Positions 46,850 through 57,196 of a DNA stretch of 64,000 bases are shown piece after piece. The translations under genes and the position numbers were made by a program. Origin of the DNA: Clostridium punense (GTDB lineage: Bacteria > Bacillota > Clostridia > Clostridiales > Clostridiaceae); NCBI RefSeq assembly GCF_017874425.1, contig NZ_JAGGLL010000008.1:85791-149790 (forward strand), written 5' to 3'. The notes beneath the pieces are model-generated. The model saw only the letters and a program-made list of their open reading frames with translations. It did no database searches and had not been told where the DNA came from. The stretch's first letter is position 1. Each line of letters starts with the position of its first letter.

Positions 46850-47374
46850 ATGAAAAGAAAGATTATTTTAAATTTAGCAGTGAGTCTTGATGGTTATATA
46901 GCGTCTGAAGATGGTGGATATGACTGGATAGTAGGAGATGGGGATGATACACTAAATACTGAAAAAAAGCATGATTTTGAAAATTTTTTAGAAGAAGTGG
47001 ATACCGTAGTTATGGGTAAAAACTGTTATAATCAAAATATGCACAAAGATTTTAGTAATAAAAAAGTATATATAGCAACCACAGAGAATATGGAAAATCA
47101 TGATAATATTCACTTTATAAGTGGAGATATATGTAAGGTTATTGAAGAGGAAAAAACAAAGGAAGGTAAGGATATATATTTGTTTGGTGGTGGAGTTCTT
47201 GTTGATAGTTTCCTTAAAGCAGACATTATCGACGAATATATCATTGGTATAATTCCTATAATATTAGGCAAAGGAAGACCACTGTTCTTAGGAAATAATC
47301 CAACAATAAGATTACATTTAAATGAGTACATTATGGACAATGGTATTGTTATTTTAAGATACAATAAGGTCTAG
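46850..47374 (+). CDS. RibD C-terminal / dihydrofolate reductase-like protein
   Basis: 174 residues from ATG 46850 behind GGGGAGG. The opening KIILNLAVSLDGYIAS, the WIVGDGDDTLN region, VVMGKNCYNQ and the late LFGGGVLVDSFLKADIIDEYIIGIIPIILGKGRPLF are typical of the RibD C-terminal/YyaP family of NADPH-dependent reductases. The physiological substrate is unknown. Divergent WYL regulator alongside. Confidence 0.85.
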   Translation: MKRKIILNLAVSLDGYIASEDGGYDWIVGDGDDTLNTEKKHDFENFLEEVDTVVMGKNCYNQNMHKDFSNKKVYIATTENMENHDNIHFISGDICKVIEEEKTKEGKDIYLFGGGVLVDSFLKADIIDEYIIGIIPIILGKGRPLFLGNNPTIRLHLNEYIMDNGIVILRYNKV

Positions 47375-47458
47375 GAGATTTTCAAACTTCCCTGAATCAG
47401 CAATCTTATATTGAACACATTAAAAACATAATTAAATTACTTATTAATATGTATATTA

Positions 47459-47523
47459 TAGGGTTCTATGGTGGAATTTTAATATGTTCAGTATGAATGA
47501 TTTCATATTCTTAAACCCTTTAC
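47459..47523 (+). repeat. dispersed intergenic repeat, copy E (left half only)
   Basis: ATAGGGTTCTATGGTGGAAT, TTTAATATGTTC and TTAAACCCTTTA match the left half of copies B and D. The inner hairpin TATGAA/TTCATA differs in sequence from copy D (GATGAA/TTCATC) yet still pairs. The right half is missing. Confidence 0.6.
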
Positions 47524-47556
47524 AGCATCACCTAATTATAAATTTAAATTAATAAT

Positions 47557-47590
47557 CCACCACATTAAGCATGAACTTAAGGTGGTGGGT
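47557..47590 (+). terminator. terminator-like hairpin
   Basis: CCACCACATTAAG (47557-47569) pairs with CTTAAGGTGGTGG (47576-47588), one mismatch, followed by GTTTGT. Between convergent genes. Confidence 0.65.
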
Positions 47591-47639
47591 TTGTATCTTA
47601 ATCACAGTAAAACAGTTATTTTCCATGGTCCTTTATAGT

Positions 47640-49493
47640 TTATTTTAAACTTTTATCTTCCTTTATAGCTTGTTCTATAAGAGCAGTTAAAACTTCAACG
47701 CCTTTAGCCTCAAGGTGCACACCATCAGCTGCGAAATACTCAGGATGGTCAATTGATGAAGAATACCAATCAATTAAAGTTACATTATTTCTTTCTTCTG
47801 CTTCTTTACTTAAAGCATTGTTAACTTGTCTTTCCCATTGTCTTGGTACACGGACATTAACTAAATAAATGTGTGCTTTTTCAAAGGAATCAAGTAAAGA
47901 ATCTATTTGCTTATCGGTGAAATAAGAATTTGTTCCAAGTTCTATGATTACAGCCTTATTTGTAGCATTAAAGGCTGAATATGTAGGTACCAAGTCAATT
48001 GCTTGAAAAAGCTGCCTTCCAACTTTTCCATCTATAGTAATGTTAGGATGTATTTCACCAAGGCTTTGCTCAATATCTAACATCACAGAATCACCTATAG
48101 CCAGTACTCCATCATAAGATTTAGCAGTAGATGAAGAGGAGGGTTCAGTTTTTTTATCGGAGTTTGTTTCTTCAATTGTGGTTACTTTTGAATTTTCACC
48201 TATAGGAGATTTATTTATATCTTTTGAAACTACTTCAGATTGAAGGGGTTCAGCCATATAATCTTGTTGTTTGCCCCTTGCTATAATTGAATTAAAAAGG
48301 GTAGCTGATACAAACACAGAAAATATTACTACAATTGAAATTGCTCTAGAATAGCTTAATTTTCCTAAGTGAAACTTGCAAGCTGGATTATAGTTTTTGA
48401 AAAACTTTTTAAATCCATATTTTTGTATAGGCATTTCAATGTATCGGTAAGAAAGCTCTGCAATAATAAAGGTAGCAAGAAGCTGAAGAAAAATGCGTAA
48501 GCCATTAACTTGTCCGATTTGAGAAGGTGGAGTACTTAAAATAATAATAGGATAATGCCAAAGATAAATTCCATAGGATCTTTTTCCAATTAACCTAAGA
48601 GGTTTCCAAGAAAGTAAGCGACCTAATTTGCTCTTAGGATTACATATGCAAGTTGTAAGTATTGCTGTATTTAAGCTAAGTAGTAACATACCACCTCTAT
48701 ATAAAAAGCTTTGATATTCATTGACAAAGATTACACTAAGAATAAACACAGTGAAGGTAATCATACTTGTAATATTTAAAGTTTTTATTTTTGTAGTAGG
48801 AGTTTTACAGGACAAAACTTTTTTTATTGGAAAAATCATAGCCATATAACAACCTATAAGTAGCTCGAAACCTCTAGTATCTGTGCCATAATATACACGG
48901 CTAGGATCTAAACAAGGATTATACATTATACCCATAAGTAGTGCTGAACATAAGGCCACTATTAAAATAATGTTAGCAAATTTAATTCGATTTTTATAAA
49001 ATTTAAGGCCTATTAATAGAGCAATTGGCCAAATAATATAGAATTGTTCTTCTATTGCTAAGGACCAAAGATTTTTTAGTGGGGATGGCGAATTAAAACT
49101 ATCAAAATAAGAAACCTTATGAAAAATGAACCACCAGTTACTTCCATAGATTATAGAGGATAATCCATCTGACAAAACTGTGGTTATGAATTTTCTATTA
49201 AAAAGTGTTACCCATATAAAAGTAGTTGTAACCATTGTATATACAGCTGGTAGCAATCTTCTAATACGTCTAATCCAAAATTCTCTTAAGCTAAAATTAT
49301 TTCCCTTTTCCAATTGAGATAGTATTTTAGAGGTTATAAGATAACCAGATATAACAAAAAACACATCTACCCCCAAAAAGCCTCCCATTGCAAAACTTAA
49401 ATTAAAGTGGTAAGCAATAACTGCCAATACTGCAAAAGCACGAAGTCCATCTAAGCCAGGTATATACTGACCATTCCGCATATTTTTCAACAT
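47640..49493 (-). CDS. acyltransferase-3 / SGNH fusion (OatA-like)
   Basis: 617 residues. Residues ~10-370 are an acyltransferase-3 membrane domain with about ten helices, opening with YIPGLDGLRAFAVLAVIAYH and GGFLGVDVFFVISGYLI. A Ser/Thr-rich linker (~415-460) leads to an extracellular SGNH domain with AIGDSVMLD near 467-475 and DGVHLEAKG near 593-601, giving the Ser and Asp-His of the triad. This is the layout of OatA, which O-acetylates peptidoglycan; other cell-surface glycans are possible acceptors. The ribosome site AAGGAG is 12 bases before the start. Confidence 0.87.
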   Translation of the reverse strand: MLKNMRNGQYIPGLDGLRAFAVLAVIAYHFNLSFAMGGFLGVDVFFVISGYLITSKILSQLEKGNNFSLREFWIRRIRRLLPAVYTMVTTTFIWVTLFNRKFITTVLSDGLSSIIYGSNWWFIFHKVSYFDSFNSPSPLKNLWSLAIEEQFYIIWPIALLIGLKFYKNRIKFANIILIVALCSALLMGIMYNPCLDPSRVYYGTDTRGFELLIGCYMAMIFPIKKVLSCKTPTTKIKTLNITSMITFTVFILSVIFVNEYQSFLYRGGMLLLSLNTAILTTCICNPKSKLGRLLSWKPLRLIGKRSYGIYLWHYPIIILSTPPSQIGQVNGLRIFLQLLATFIIAELSYRYIEMPIQKYGFKKFFKNYNPACKFHLGKLSYSRAISIVVIFSVFVSATLFNSIIARGKQQDYMAEPLQSEVVSKDINKSPIGENSKVTTIEETNSDKKTEPSSSSTAKSYDGVLAIGDSVMLDIEQSLGEIHPNITIDGKVGRQLFQAIDLVPTYSAFNATNKAVIIELGTNSYFTDKQIDSLLDSFEKAHIYLVNVRVPRQWERQVNNALSKEAEERNNVTLIDWYSSSIDHPEYFAADGVHLEAKGVEVLTALIEQAIKEDKSLK

Positions 49494-49893
49494 ATAAACA
49501 ACAACTCCTTAACTAACTGTGTTAAAAATACTTTAAATAAATATTTACATACCCACTGATTGTCTAAATAACCACAAAAAAGTACCATAAAAAATTTCAA
49601 AACTTTTTATTTCTTTAATAATTAACAAGTTCATTTTGTATGGTTTCTTTAGAAGATGATTTTTCTTCCGTAAAAATTGGATTTTAACCATGTATTGCTA
49701 ATTGATGAGGTAGAAAAGTTATCTTACAAAAATGTTACTAAGATCCTTGTGAGTATAATATTCTAGTTAAGCTAAAAATAACCATTTATAATATACGGAA
49801 TTATAAGTGAATTAATTGGGGTGAAAAATGAAGTTATTTGTCATGTAAAGTAAAAATTTGTAGTATTTTAAGTCATTAGGGTTATTTAATAAA
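49494..49893. other. gene-free intergenic stretch
   Basis: No open frame, repeat copy or clear promoter recognised before the terminator at 49894. Confidence 0.4.
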
Positions 49894-49930
49894 AAAAACC
49901 CCAATCCTAAAAAGGGATTGGGGGTTTTTG
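49894..49930. terminator. bidirectional terminator
   Basis: AAAACCCCAATCC pairs with GGATTGGGG and TTTT around a short A-rich loop, with A and T runs on both sides. Confidence 0.92.
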
Positions 49931-49962
49931 TAATTTAAAATATTTACCAGATAAAGAGTTTT

Positions 49963-50880
49963 TTAATCCACTGTCTCACCAACCAGTGCTTTTTCCGAAG
50001 AAAAGTTTATCTGTGACACAAGTATTCCTGCAAGGATAAGACCGCAACCTACATATCCTCTGCCACTCATACTTTCTCCAAGAAGAATGGCACCACCAAT
50101 GGCACCAAAAACCGATTCCATACTTAATATAATTGCAGCATGAGAAGGTTTAGCATTCTTTTGTGCCACTACCTGAAGGGTATAGGCTACTCCTACTGAA
50201 AGCAGTCCACCGTAAAGTATAGGTATTAAAGCGCTAGAAATACCAGTCATTGTTATATCTTCAAAAATGAAAGCTGTTATAACACTCAAAATTGAGCAAG
50301 TTGCAAATTGTATAAAAGAAAGCTTTAAAGGATTTACTCGTTTTGTAAAGTTATCTATTGTTAAAATGTGAATGGCCCAGAAGATAGCTCCAATTACCTC
50401 AAGAAAATCACCATAGCTTATGCTGAAATTTTCATTTATGCTTAAAAGATAAAGTCCTATAATTGCAAGTACAACTCCAATCCAGGAGTTTTTACTAATT
50501 TTATGCTTTAAAAATATACCGATAATTGGTACAAACACCATGTAAAGTCCAGTAATAAAGCTTGCGTTTCCTACAGTTGTATAGAAAAGTCCCACTTGTT
50601 GAAGCGTTGCACCTATATATAAAATCGTACCCACTAAAATTCCAGGTATTAGAGTGTTTTTAAAGTTTTGCTTTTCTTTACTTTCTTCAATTTTATCTTT
50701 TCTTTTATCCAAAAAGATAATTAAGGGTATTAGTGATAGGGCTCCAAGAGCAAATCTAATTCCATTGAAGGTGAAGGCCCCTACATATTGGGAACCAACT
50801 CTTTGTGCAACAAAGGCAAATCCCCATATTGCAGCTGTAAGAATTAAAAGCAGGTTGGCGGTTAAGCTTTTATTGTTCAT
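49963..50880 (-). CDS. EamA-family (DMT) transporter
   Basis: 305 residues with ten hydrophobic helices in two EamA halves (AAIWGFAFVAQRVGSQYVGAFTFNGIRF near 16-43, and GAIFWAIHILTIDNFTKR starting the second). The family moves metabolites such as amino acids across the membrane; the substrate cannot be read from sequence. The start follows AAGGAG. Confidence 0.88.
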   Translation of the reverse strand: MNNKSLTANLLLILTAAIWGFAFVAQRVGSQYVGAFTFNGIRFALGALSLIPLIIFLDKRKDKIEESKEKQNFKNTLIPGILVGTILYIGATLQQVGLFYTTVGNASFITGLYMVFVPIIGIFLKHKISKNSWIGVVLAIIGLYLLSINENFSISYGDFLEVIGAIFWAIHILTIDNFTKRVNPLKLSFIQFATCSILSVITAFIFEDITMTGISSALIPILYGGLLSVGVAYTLQVVAQKNAKPSHAAIILSMESVFGAIGGAILLGESMSGRGYVGCGLILAGILVSQINFSSEKALVGETVD

Positions 50881-51249
50881 CTAATAATCTCCTTTACTAC
50901 ACTAAGATTTTTTCATTACTTTAATCATACCATTTTTTTTACTTTAATTCCTTGTATAAAATATAAATATAGTTATAAGTTTTTGTACTTTGTACAATTT
51001 TATTTTCATTAAACTTGAAAATATAAAAAGAACCTTAGAAATATTTGATTCCATAGGTTCTTAAGTCTTTTAAGATTTTTATAGTGAATATGAAATAATA
51101 TGTAAACTTAGGTAACTTAAAGAAATAAGTTAGTAGGCTCATCTATTTTGTGCAATACTGGGTCACCTGATTCCTTGTGGAACTTAAAATATACTTCACA
51201 GCTTTAGCTTATTATTTATTTCAAATACCTCAGAGTTGGTTATTTCAGT
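50881..51249. other. intergenic stretch with one terminator-like hairpin
   Basis: AAGAACCT near 51028 pairs with AGGTTCTT near 51054, followed by AAGTCTTTT; it may end a transcript. No gene seen. Confidence 0.45.
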
Positions 51250-52407
51250 TTATAAATTATATATCTTATACAGCTTTACTGCAATTGATAGCTGCTCATA
51301 GAAGCTTCCTTCGCAAGCCTCCATGTTTAACAGCTCTTTTATTTTACCTATTCTGTATCTGATTGTGTTCTTATGTAAAAATAAGGCTTTTGAGGTTTCA
51401 ATTATTTTTCCGTCATTTTCAATATATTTTATGGCCGTAGGAAAGAGCTCAGTATTATATTTTTCATCATAACTTTTAATAGGATCTATTATTCTTTTGT
51501 AAAAGCTATGTATCCAAGTTTCATCTATAAAGGGCATAAGGATGCTAAAGATTCCAATGTCACTAAAATAATTAAAGGATAGGGCAGAAACCTCCCCACT
51601 TTTTTGAGCGAAAAGGCTCTCCTTTATGCCTTGATCTAGTTCTACAAGAGTGGAATGGAGGTTGCTTACTCCAATATAGTAATCTGGCACCTGAATGCTA
51701 AGGGTATTTATTAGGTAATCTACATTGTTTTTAAAGTTTTTTAGCTCTATCCTATCCTCTGTAAAAATAATTAGTATTCCATTTCTATACTTCAAGGCAG
51801 TGCTGTGAAGTCCAATTTTCTTTTTTCTTTTTAGGCTTTCCATAAAGCTGATTAAAGCATCACTATGAATAAATTTTTTATTCCTGCAATAAACCACAAA
51901 GAAGTTTTCTTTAAAGCTGCTGTTAATTTCTAAGGCAATTTCTTCTACCGTGTTTTTATTTAAACTCTTTTTAATAAGAATATCAATTTTGGATTCCAGT
52001 AGTTCATGATTTTCTGAAAACCTTATTCTATCCATTACCTCTGTGATAATATCTTCAAAATAAACACTATTATCAAAGACAAATATAGGAAAGGAATTTT
52101 CATTTGAGTAATCTATAACTTCCATGGGGAGCTCATTATAATAAATATTTTTGAAGGCTAAACCGCTAGCACCATCTTTAACTAATTCTTTAATAGCTTC
52201 TAATATGAATTCTGGGTTATCCTTTGCAAATAAAAGACTAGAAAGAACAAATTCACCTTCATTAAAGACCCACTCAGATTTGGAGAAGAATTCCCAATCA
52301 AGTATGCCAACTTTCTCAACTTCTCTGTTTAGTCCACTGATGCCTGAAATTAATTTAAAGTTTTTAAAGGTTTCAAGTTTTGTTGCTTCAATGACAGTTA
52401 TAGCCAT
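51250..52407 (-). CDS. PucR-family transcriptional regulator
   Basis: 385 residues behind AAAGGAG. The N-terminal PucR domain (residues ~1-120, with SGLNREVEKVGILDWEFFSKSEW and GASGLAFKNIYY) is followed by a GGDEF-like middle part and a C-terminal helix-turn-helix (KALFLHKNTIRYRIGKIKELL near 340-360). Such regulators govern purine, amino acid or other catabolic genes. No target operon is adjacent. A large dyad upstream may be its operator. Confidence 0.88.
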   Translation of the reverse strand: MAITVIEATKLETFKNFKLISGISGLNREVEKVGILDWEFFSKSEWVFNEGEFVLSSLLFAKDNPEFILEAIKELVKDGASGLAFKNIYYNELPMEVIDYSNENSFPIFVFDNSVYFEDIITEVMDRIRFSENHELLESKIDILIKKSLNKNTVEEIALEINSSFKENFFVVYCRNKKFIHSDALISFMESLKRKKKIGLHSTALKYRNGILIIFTEDRIELKNFKNNVDYLINTLSIQVPDYYIGVSNLHSTLVELDQGIKESLFAQKSGEVSALSFNYFSDIGIFSILMPFIDETWIHSFYKRIIDPIKSYDEKYNTELFPTAIKYIENDGKIIETSKALFLHKNTIRYRIGKIKELLNMEACEGSFYEQLSIAVKLYKIYNL

Positions 52408-52465
52408 GTAAAATTCTCCTTTCCAGTAGAAGCTTTATAGTAAATCAATTAGGCATTTATGTATA

Positions 52466-52506
52466 GTTAGTATAACCTAATACTACTGTATATAGGCTAT
52501 ACTAAC
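52466..52506. promoter_or_regulatory. 41-base hyphenated dyad upstream of PucR gene
   Basis: GTTAGTATA-A-CCTA (52466-52479) is complementary to TAGG-C-TATACTAAC (52493-52506) at 13 of 14 positions. There is no T run, so an operator is more likely than a terminator. The rest of 52408-52739 is otherwise empty. Confidence 0.6.
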
Positions 52507-52739
52507 ATCAATAACTCTTAGAAAGGTATATAACCCAATTTAGATAGCTTTCTATCATGTTAAGGGTAGTCTCATGAACATATCCTTTTCCCTTTTGTTC
52601 TATTAAAGAGGATTATAATATTCTTTAAGCTTGATAAATAATAAATGCACATTCAGCAACCTATTTATCAGTATATATTAAAAAGCCTAATGTTCTTGCT
52701 TGATTTGTCAGTGACGTACATAAAATCTATAGGGAAGTT

Positions 52740-53948
52740 TTATTTGCTTACACAGTTTCTGCCTTTTTTCTTAGCTCTGTATAGAGCTTTATCAGCTCCT
52801 TTTATTACATCCTGTGGCTGTTTGAATTTACTACTTTTTTCACATACTCCAATACTTATAGTAACAAATAATTTACTTGAATTTGTAGACTTACCTTTTG
52901 ATTTTTGACCTTTTGTGGATTTTTTTGTGTATGCTGCTTTAGAAATTTGTTCACGTAAGCTTTCTAAATGAGGTAGTGCATCGTTTATAGATTTACCTGG
53001 AAAGAGAATTGTAAACTCTTCTCCACCATAACGAAAAGCCTTACCACCTCCTGTGACTTGGGTTAAGTTAGAAGCTACCAACTTTAAAACATCATCCCCA
53101 ACATCATGTCCATATTTATCATTAAATTTTTTAAAAAAATCAATATCTACCATTGCAATAACATATTTAGTTCCTAGTTTCAGCAAGTCTTCCCTAAGAG
53201 CACGACGAGAAGGAATTCCCGTAAGTTCATCAAGATATGCCATAGAATAGGAGTCTTCAATAATGCTGATAATTAACATTAAGCCAGCAGCACTTAAAAA
53301 TATAGAAAAAGATAATTTATCATTGATGAAAAAGAGAGCTATGAAAACGGAAATAAGGACGCCCACTAATTGAACTGCAAAGATATTTTTTTTCACATAT
53401 GCTTTTATTATTAAAAATATCACAGCTAATAAGAATATTAGTAAAACAGTTTGATTCATAAAAGCTTTATCTAAAGGGATATTAATAATTTTAAAATTTA
53501 AAATCTTATATATCAATGAATTATCTAACATAGCAATTTTATGTATAACAAACAACTCAATTAGTATAAACGAAATACGTATTTTACCCCACATGGAGAA
53601 TAATCCTCTCTCCTTTAAGTGCGAGAAAATAACAATATTAATAGGTATAAGAATGCATATTGAGAGATAAAGAATTTGATAATAAGTTGTACTGGTTATT
53701 GATAATCTTGAATAGTAGTTTAAAAACAATTCAGATAAGGTAAGTAGCAAAATTATGAGGAAAACTCTTCCTCGATTAAAGCGAATGCTTAAGATGATGC
53801 CTAATCCAAAAACTATATATGATAAATACTTAATAACAAGTATAACGGGAGGTGTGAATGAAGGGATTTTATTAATCACAAAAAAACACCCCAAAAGAAT
53901 AAAAAGATATGTAATATGTGATAAGACTGTTTTAAAAGTAATTTTCAC
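52740..53948 (-). CDS. membrane-bound GGDEF diguanylate cyclase
   Basis: 402 residues from GTG 53948, ten bases after GGAGG. About eight hydrophobic segments fill residues ~10-235. The GGDEF domain follows (DELTGIPSRRALREDLL, VDIDFFKKFNDKYGHDVGDDVL) with an intact active-site RYGGEEF. It should make cyclic di-GMP in response to a membrane or ligand signal. The residues five before GGEEF do not form the usual RxxD inhibitory site. In clostridia this messenger affects motility and surface attachment. Confidence 0.88.
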   Translation of the reverse strand: MKITFKTVLSHITYLFILLGCFFVINKIPSFTPPVILVIKYLSYIVFGLGIILSIRFNRGRVFLIILLLTLSELFLNYYSRLSITSTTYYQILYLSICILIPINIVIFSHLKERGLFSMWGKIRISFILIELFVIHKIAMLDNSLIYKILNFKIINIPLDKAFMNQTVLLIFLLAVIFLIIKAYVKKNIFAVQLVGVLISVFIALFFINDKLSFSIFLSAAGLMLIISIIEDSYSMAYLDELTGIPSRRALREDLLKLGTKYVIAMVDIDFFKKFNDKYGHDVGDDVLKLVASNLTQVTGGGKAFRYGGEEFTILFPGKSINDALPHLESLREQISKAAYTKKSTKGQKSKGKSTNSSKLFVTISIGVCEKSSKFKQPQDVIKGADKALYRAKKKGRNCVSK

Positions 53949-54922
53949 TAAAGTTGGTCCTCCTTTTATTGTGCGAATATACTAGATGTAGTTAAAAAGA
54001 TAATTTATGGATAAAGTCTACAAGATAAATTTCGTTTATTTAGAAGGAATCTTTAGCTTTGGAATATATTGGGTAACAATATTACTAGGTATTTAGGTTA
54101 AAAAATAGTTAATTCCAGAGAAAATGTACACTGAGGATAGAGAAGTTACTTGACACTGCCTCACTCTTTTTTATGAAATAAGATGGAGGTTTTATGTACT
54201 ACATAAAGTTGATAAAATATATTTATAATAAAGCTTTGAGGGCTTATTAGATATAAAATTATTTAATAGTAAAAATGTTGAAAGGAGAGCGTAAGTTATG
54301 ACACCAGCTAATTGCTAATATTGATTAAAGTATAATTTAAAGATTATTTTAATTTAATATGTATTTTGTAATGAGTTTTAATTTACCTAATTAGGTTAGG
54401 TTTTATTGTTATGCTCTTTATGAAATAAGGCATTTAGAAGTAACTTACCTCAGGTATCTTCAAAATAAATGAGTTAGGATGATTGTTTATTTTCCGTTAA
54501 CTAGGTTAACAGACCTTTAGCTATCCCTACAATCTAAAAAGGCTGTTTCCTTGTCGGCACAAGCTTGCTTGTGAACTTTAAATATTCATCAAATCTTTGA
54601 CTTGTTATTTTAAGATACTTTACTGAAATTCAAGGTTATAATTTATGGTATATTTCAACATTATATTCTACAATTCAATCAATGTATTTTGAAATATTAG
54701 GGTTAAATTTTTAGGAAAGCTTTAGACAACTTCAAAAAATATATAATTATAATAAGAAGAGTTTATTAATATTCCTAGATTTTTGCTATATCATACTTCA
54801 ATAAATTATAATTTATATACTTTAATATGTTTTTTACATTATAGATAATTAAAAATTGTGTTTTATTCTTAATGTAAAGGTAGTTATATAATTGAAACAT
54901 ATAGAGTAATAAAGGATTTTGG
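53949..54922. other. long gene-poor stretch
   Basis: Two tiny frames have good ribosome sites: ATG 54194 (18 codons, behind GGAGG, opening MYYIKLIKYIY) and ATG 54299 (six codons, behind AAAGGAG). Both could be chance. A GTTAAC-TA-GGTTAAC word lies near 54497 and a CACAAG/CTTGTG hairpin near 54560. No larger gene is present. Confidence 0.4.
54194..54250 (+). CDS. possible 18-residue hydrophobic basic peptide
   Basis: ATG 54194 is four bases after GGAGG. The peptide alternates aromatic, aliphatic and Lys residues (opening MYYIKLIKYIYN) and ends at TAG 54248. Its size and character would fit a small membrane peptide, but AT-rich noise can produce this. No homologue recalled. Confidence 0.2.
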   Translation: MYYIKLIKYIYNKALRAY

Positions 54923-54955
54923 AACTGTAAGAACAGAAGAGCTTCTTACAGTTTT
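54887..54955 (+). promoter_or_regulatory. short leader with terminator upstream of ABC-F gene, possible attenuator
   Basis: TATAAT (54887-54892) is followed about 30 bases later by AACTGTAAGAA (54923-54933) pairing perfectly with TTCTTACAGTT and seven T residues. It lies ~220 bases before the ABC-F start, with no gene in between. Antibiotic-resistance ABC-F genes in Firmicutes are known to use premature terminators in their leaders. No antiterminator or upstream peptide is evident, so this could be an ordinary terminator or a small RNA. Confidence 0.5.
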
Positions 54956-55171
54956 TTTGTTTTTAACAACATTTATGAAGCTTAAAGGCAGCCAGCTTCT
55001 CTATGGGCTGAAAACATTCTTTTAGCTAATGGGCTAGGTAAGAATATAAATCTACTTCCAAAGCAGTTTCCCGAAATGAGCTTCATCATTACTTAGTGGA
55101 AATTTGGAAAGTTCTTTGCTTATTCATAAAGAGAATAAAAGTAAATAGTATATGTAAAGAAGGGATTTTTT

Positions 55172-57196
55172 ATGTTTGAATTATCGTTAAATGGTGTAAA
55201 AAAATATATGGATGCAACACTTGTCCTTAAAGATATCAATTTTCAAGTGTATGAAGGAGAGAAGGTTGGAATTGTAGGAGTCAATGGAAGTGGAAAGAGT
55301 ACTATTCTTAAGCTAATAGCTGGAGTAGAGAAAATGAATTATTATCCAGGATATCCTCAAACCTCAAGCTATGGATATGATGAAGGCTTTGTTTGTGTGC
55401 CAAGAGAAGCTACTTGTGCATATCTTGAACAAGTACCTAAATATGAAGATGGTGCAAAAGTTATTGATGTTTTAAAGCTAGCTTTTCATGAGGTTTACGC
55501 CATAGAGGGCAAACTTCGTGAATTAGAAGAAAAAATGAAGGTTTTAGAAGCAGATATTTTAGATAAAGCCTTGAAGCAGTATAGCGATTTAGTTGAATTA
55601 TGTGAGGTTAAAGGTGGATACAATACTGAAGAAAAGTTAGGTAAGATTTGTACAGGGTTGAATTTAGATGAAAGCTTTTTGAATAAGGAATTTAATTTAT
55701 TAAGTGGTGGTGAAAAAACTAGGGTTCTTCTAGGTAAACTCCTCATTGATAATCCAGATATATTACTATTAGATGAGCCTACAAATCATCTGGATATGGA
55801 TTCTATTGAATGGCTTGAAGGTTACCTTAAGAGCTACAAGGGGATAGTAATTATCGTATCTCACGACAGATATTTTTTAGATAATATAGTAACCAAAATT
55901 GTTGAAATAGAGGATATGGAGAGTAAGACCTATAAAGGAAATTACTCTGATTTTTCTAAGCAAAAAGAAGAGAATCTGCTTGAGCAATTTCATAAATATA
56001 AGGAACAGGAAAAGGAGATTAAGTCCTTACAAAACACTATAAAGGAGTTAAGGGACTGGGCAAATAGAGTAGATAATAATAAGTTTTTTAAAAGAGCTGC
56101 CAGCTTACAAAAAAAGCTTGATAAAATGAAAAACAGTGATATTGAAAGTGACAAGTATTATCGAACAAGAGGACAATATGTAAGAACTGAAAAACCTAAG
56201 TTTGATAGAAGTAATATGAAGCTTAACTTTAAGGAAACTGAAAGATCAGGTAATGAAACAATTAAGGCAGAAGGACTTACTAAAGCTTTTGATGAGAAGA
56301 TAATTTTAAACAATGTAGATTTATTTATTAGCTTTGGTGAAAGAGCAGCATTAATTGGCCCAAATGGTAGTGGAAAAACCACTTTTCTGAAAATGCTTTT
56401 AGGCGAAGAACAGCCAGATAGTGGGGTTGTGGAATTAGGTGCTAATGTAAAAGTTGCTTATTTGCCACAGAAAATCATCTTTAAAAATGAGGAACTTACT
56501 GTGCTTGAATGCTTCAGAGACAATATTTCAATACTAGAAGGAAAAGCCCGTGAATATTTATCTAAATTCATGTTTTATGGAAAGAGTGTGTTTAAAAAAG
56601 TAAAGCATCTATCCGGTGGAGAGAGAATAAGGCTAAAACTTGGTATGTTGTTATATGAAGATGTAAACTTATTGATATTAGATGAGCCCACTAACCATCT
56701 TGATATAGACTCAATAGAAACTTTTGAAGAAGCTCTTGAAGACTTTAAGGGAACAATATTATTTATATCTCATGATAGATATTTTATTAATAAAATAGGG
56801 GAAAGAATAATTGCTATTGAAGATAAGGGTTTTAAAAATTACCTTGGTAATTATGATTACTATAAAGAAACTAAAGAAGAATTAAGGCTTAAAACTGTAA
56901 ACAACGAAGTTGAAAAGTCTGATAAAGCCGTGAAATTAAAGAGTGATAATACAAGGAAAAAGAGTAAAAAGGTTAATAAGCCAATAAAGGGTGATGAATC
57001 TAAGAACAATGAATTTGAAAAAGCTAAAGTTGAAACAAGAATTCAAAACCTTGAAAGAGAAATACAAGAGATTGACTTGCTTATGACTAACTCAAAACTA
57101 CACTATGAGGAGCTTAGTAAGTTGTACTCGAGGAAAGAAGAGCTCAGTAATGAGTTTGATGGAGTTATGGAAGTATGGTTAAGCCTTAGCAGCTAA
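55172..57196 (+). CDS. ABC-F family ATPase
   Basis: 674 residues. Two ATPase domains carry Walker [10 protein letters not shown] (near 35-43) and GPNGSGKTT (near 397-405), signatures LSGGEKTR and LSGGERIR, and [10 protein letters not shown] twice. The interdomain linker (residues ~250-345) is a charged helical pair, and a C-terminal coiled coil spans ~580-670. There are no membrane segments. ABC-F proteins act on the ribosome; some protect it from antibiotics, others aid translation. The subtype cannot be told by eye. The terminator-bearing leader upstream would fit a resistance factor. Confidence 0.9.
   Translation: MFELSLNGVKKYMDATLVLKDINFQVYEGEKVGIVGVNGSGKSTILKLIAGVEKMNYYPGYPQTSSYGYDEGFVCVPREATCAYLEQVPKYEDGAKVIDVLKLAFHEVYAIEGKLRELEEKMKVLEADILDKALKQYSDLVELCEVKGGYNTEEKLGKICTGLNLDESFLNKEFNLLSGGEKTRVLLGKLLIDNPDILLLDEPTNHLDMDSIEWLEGYLKSYKGIVIIVSHDRYFLDNIVTKIVEIEDMESKTYKGNYSDFSKQKEENLLEQFHKYKEQEKEIKSLQNTIKELRDWANRVDNNKFFKRAASLQKKLDKMKNSDIESDKYYRTRGQYVRTEKPKFDRSNMKLNFKETERSGNETIKAEGLTKAFDEKIILNNVDLFISFGERAALIGPNGSGKTTFLKMLLGEEQPDSGVVELGANVKVAYLPQKIIFKNEELTVLECFRDNISILEGKAREYLSKFMFYGKSVFKKVKHLSGGERIRLKLGMLLYEDVNLLILDEPTNHLDIDSIETFEEALEDFKGTILFISHDRYFINKIGERIIAIEDKGFKNYLGNYDYYKETKEELRLKTVNNEVEKSDKAVKLKSDNTRKKSKKVNKPIKGDESKNNEFEKAKVETRIQNLEREIQEIDLLMTNSKLHYEELSKLYSRKEELSNEFDGVMEVWLSLSS

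Noticed and set aside
54913..54930. Three-codon upstream peptide (TTG GAA CTG TAA) in the ABC-F leader
   Set aside because: Only about two bases separate it from the AAAGGA site, too close for efficient initiation.
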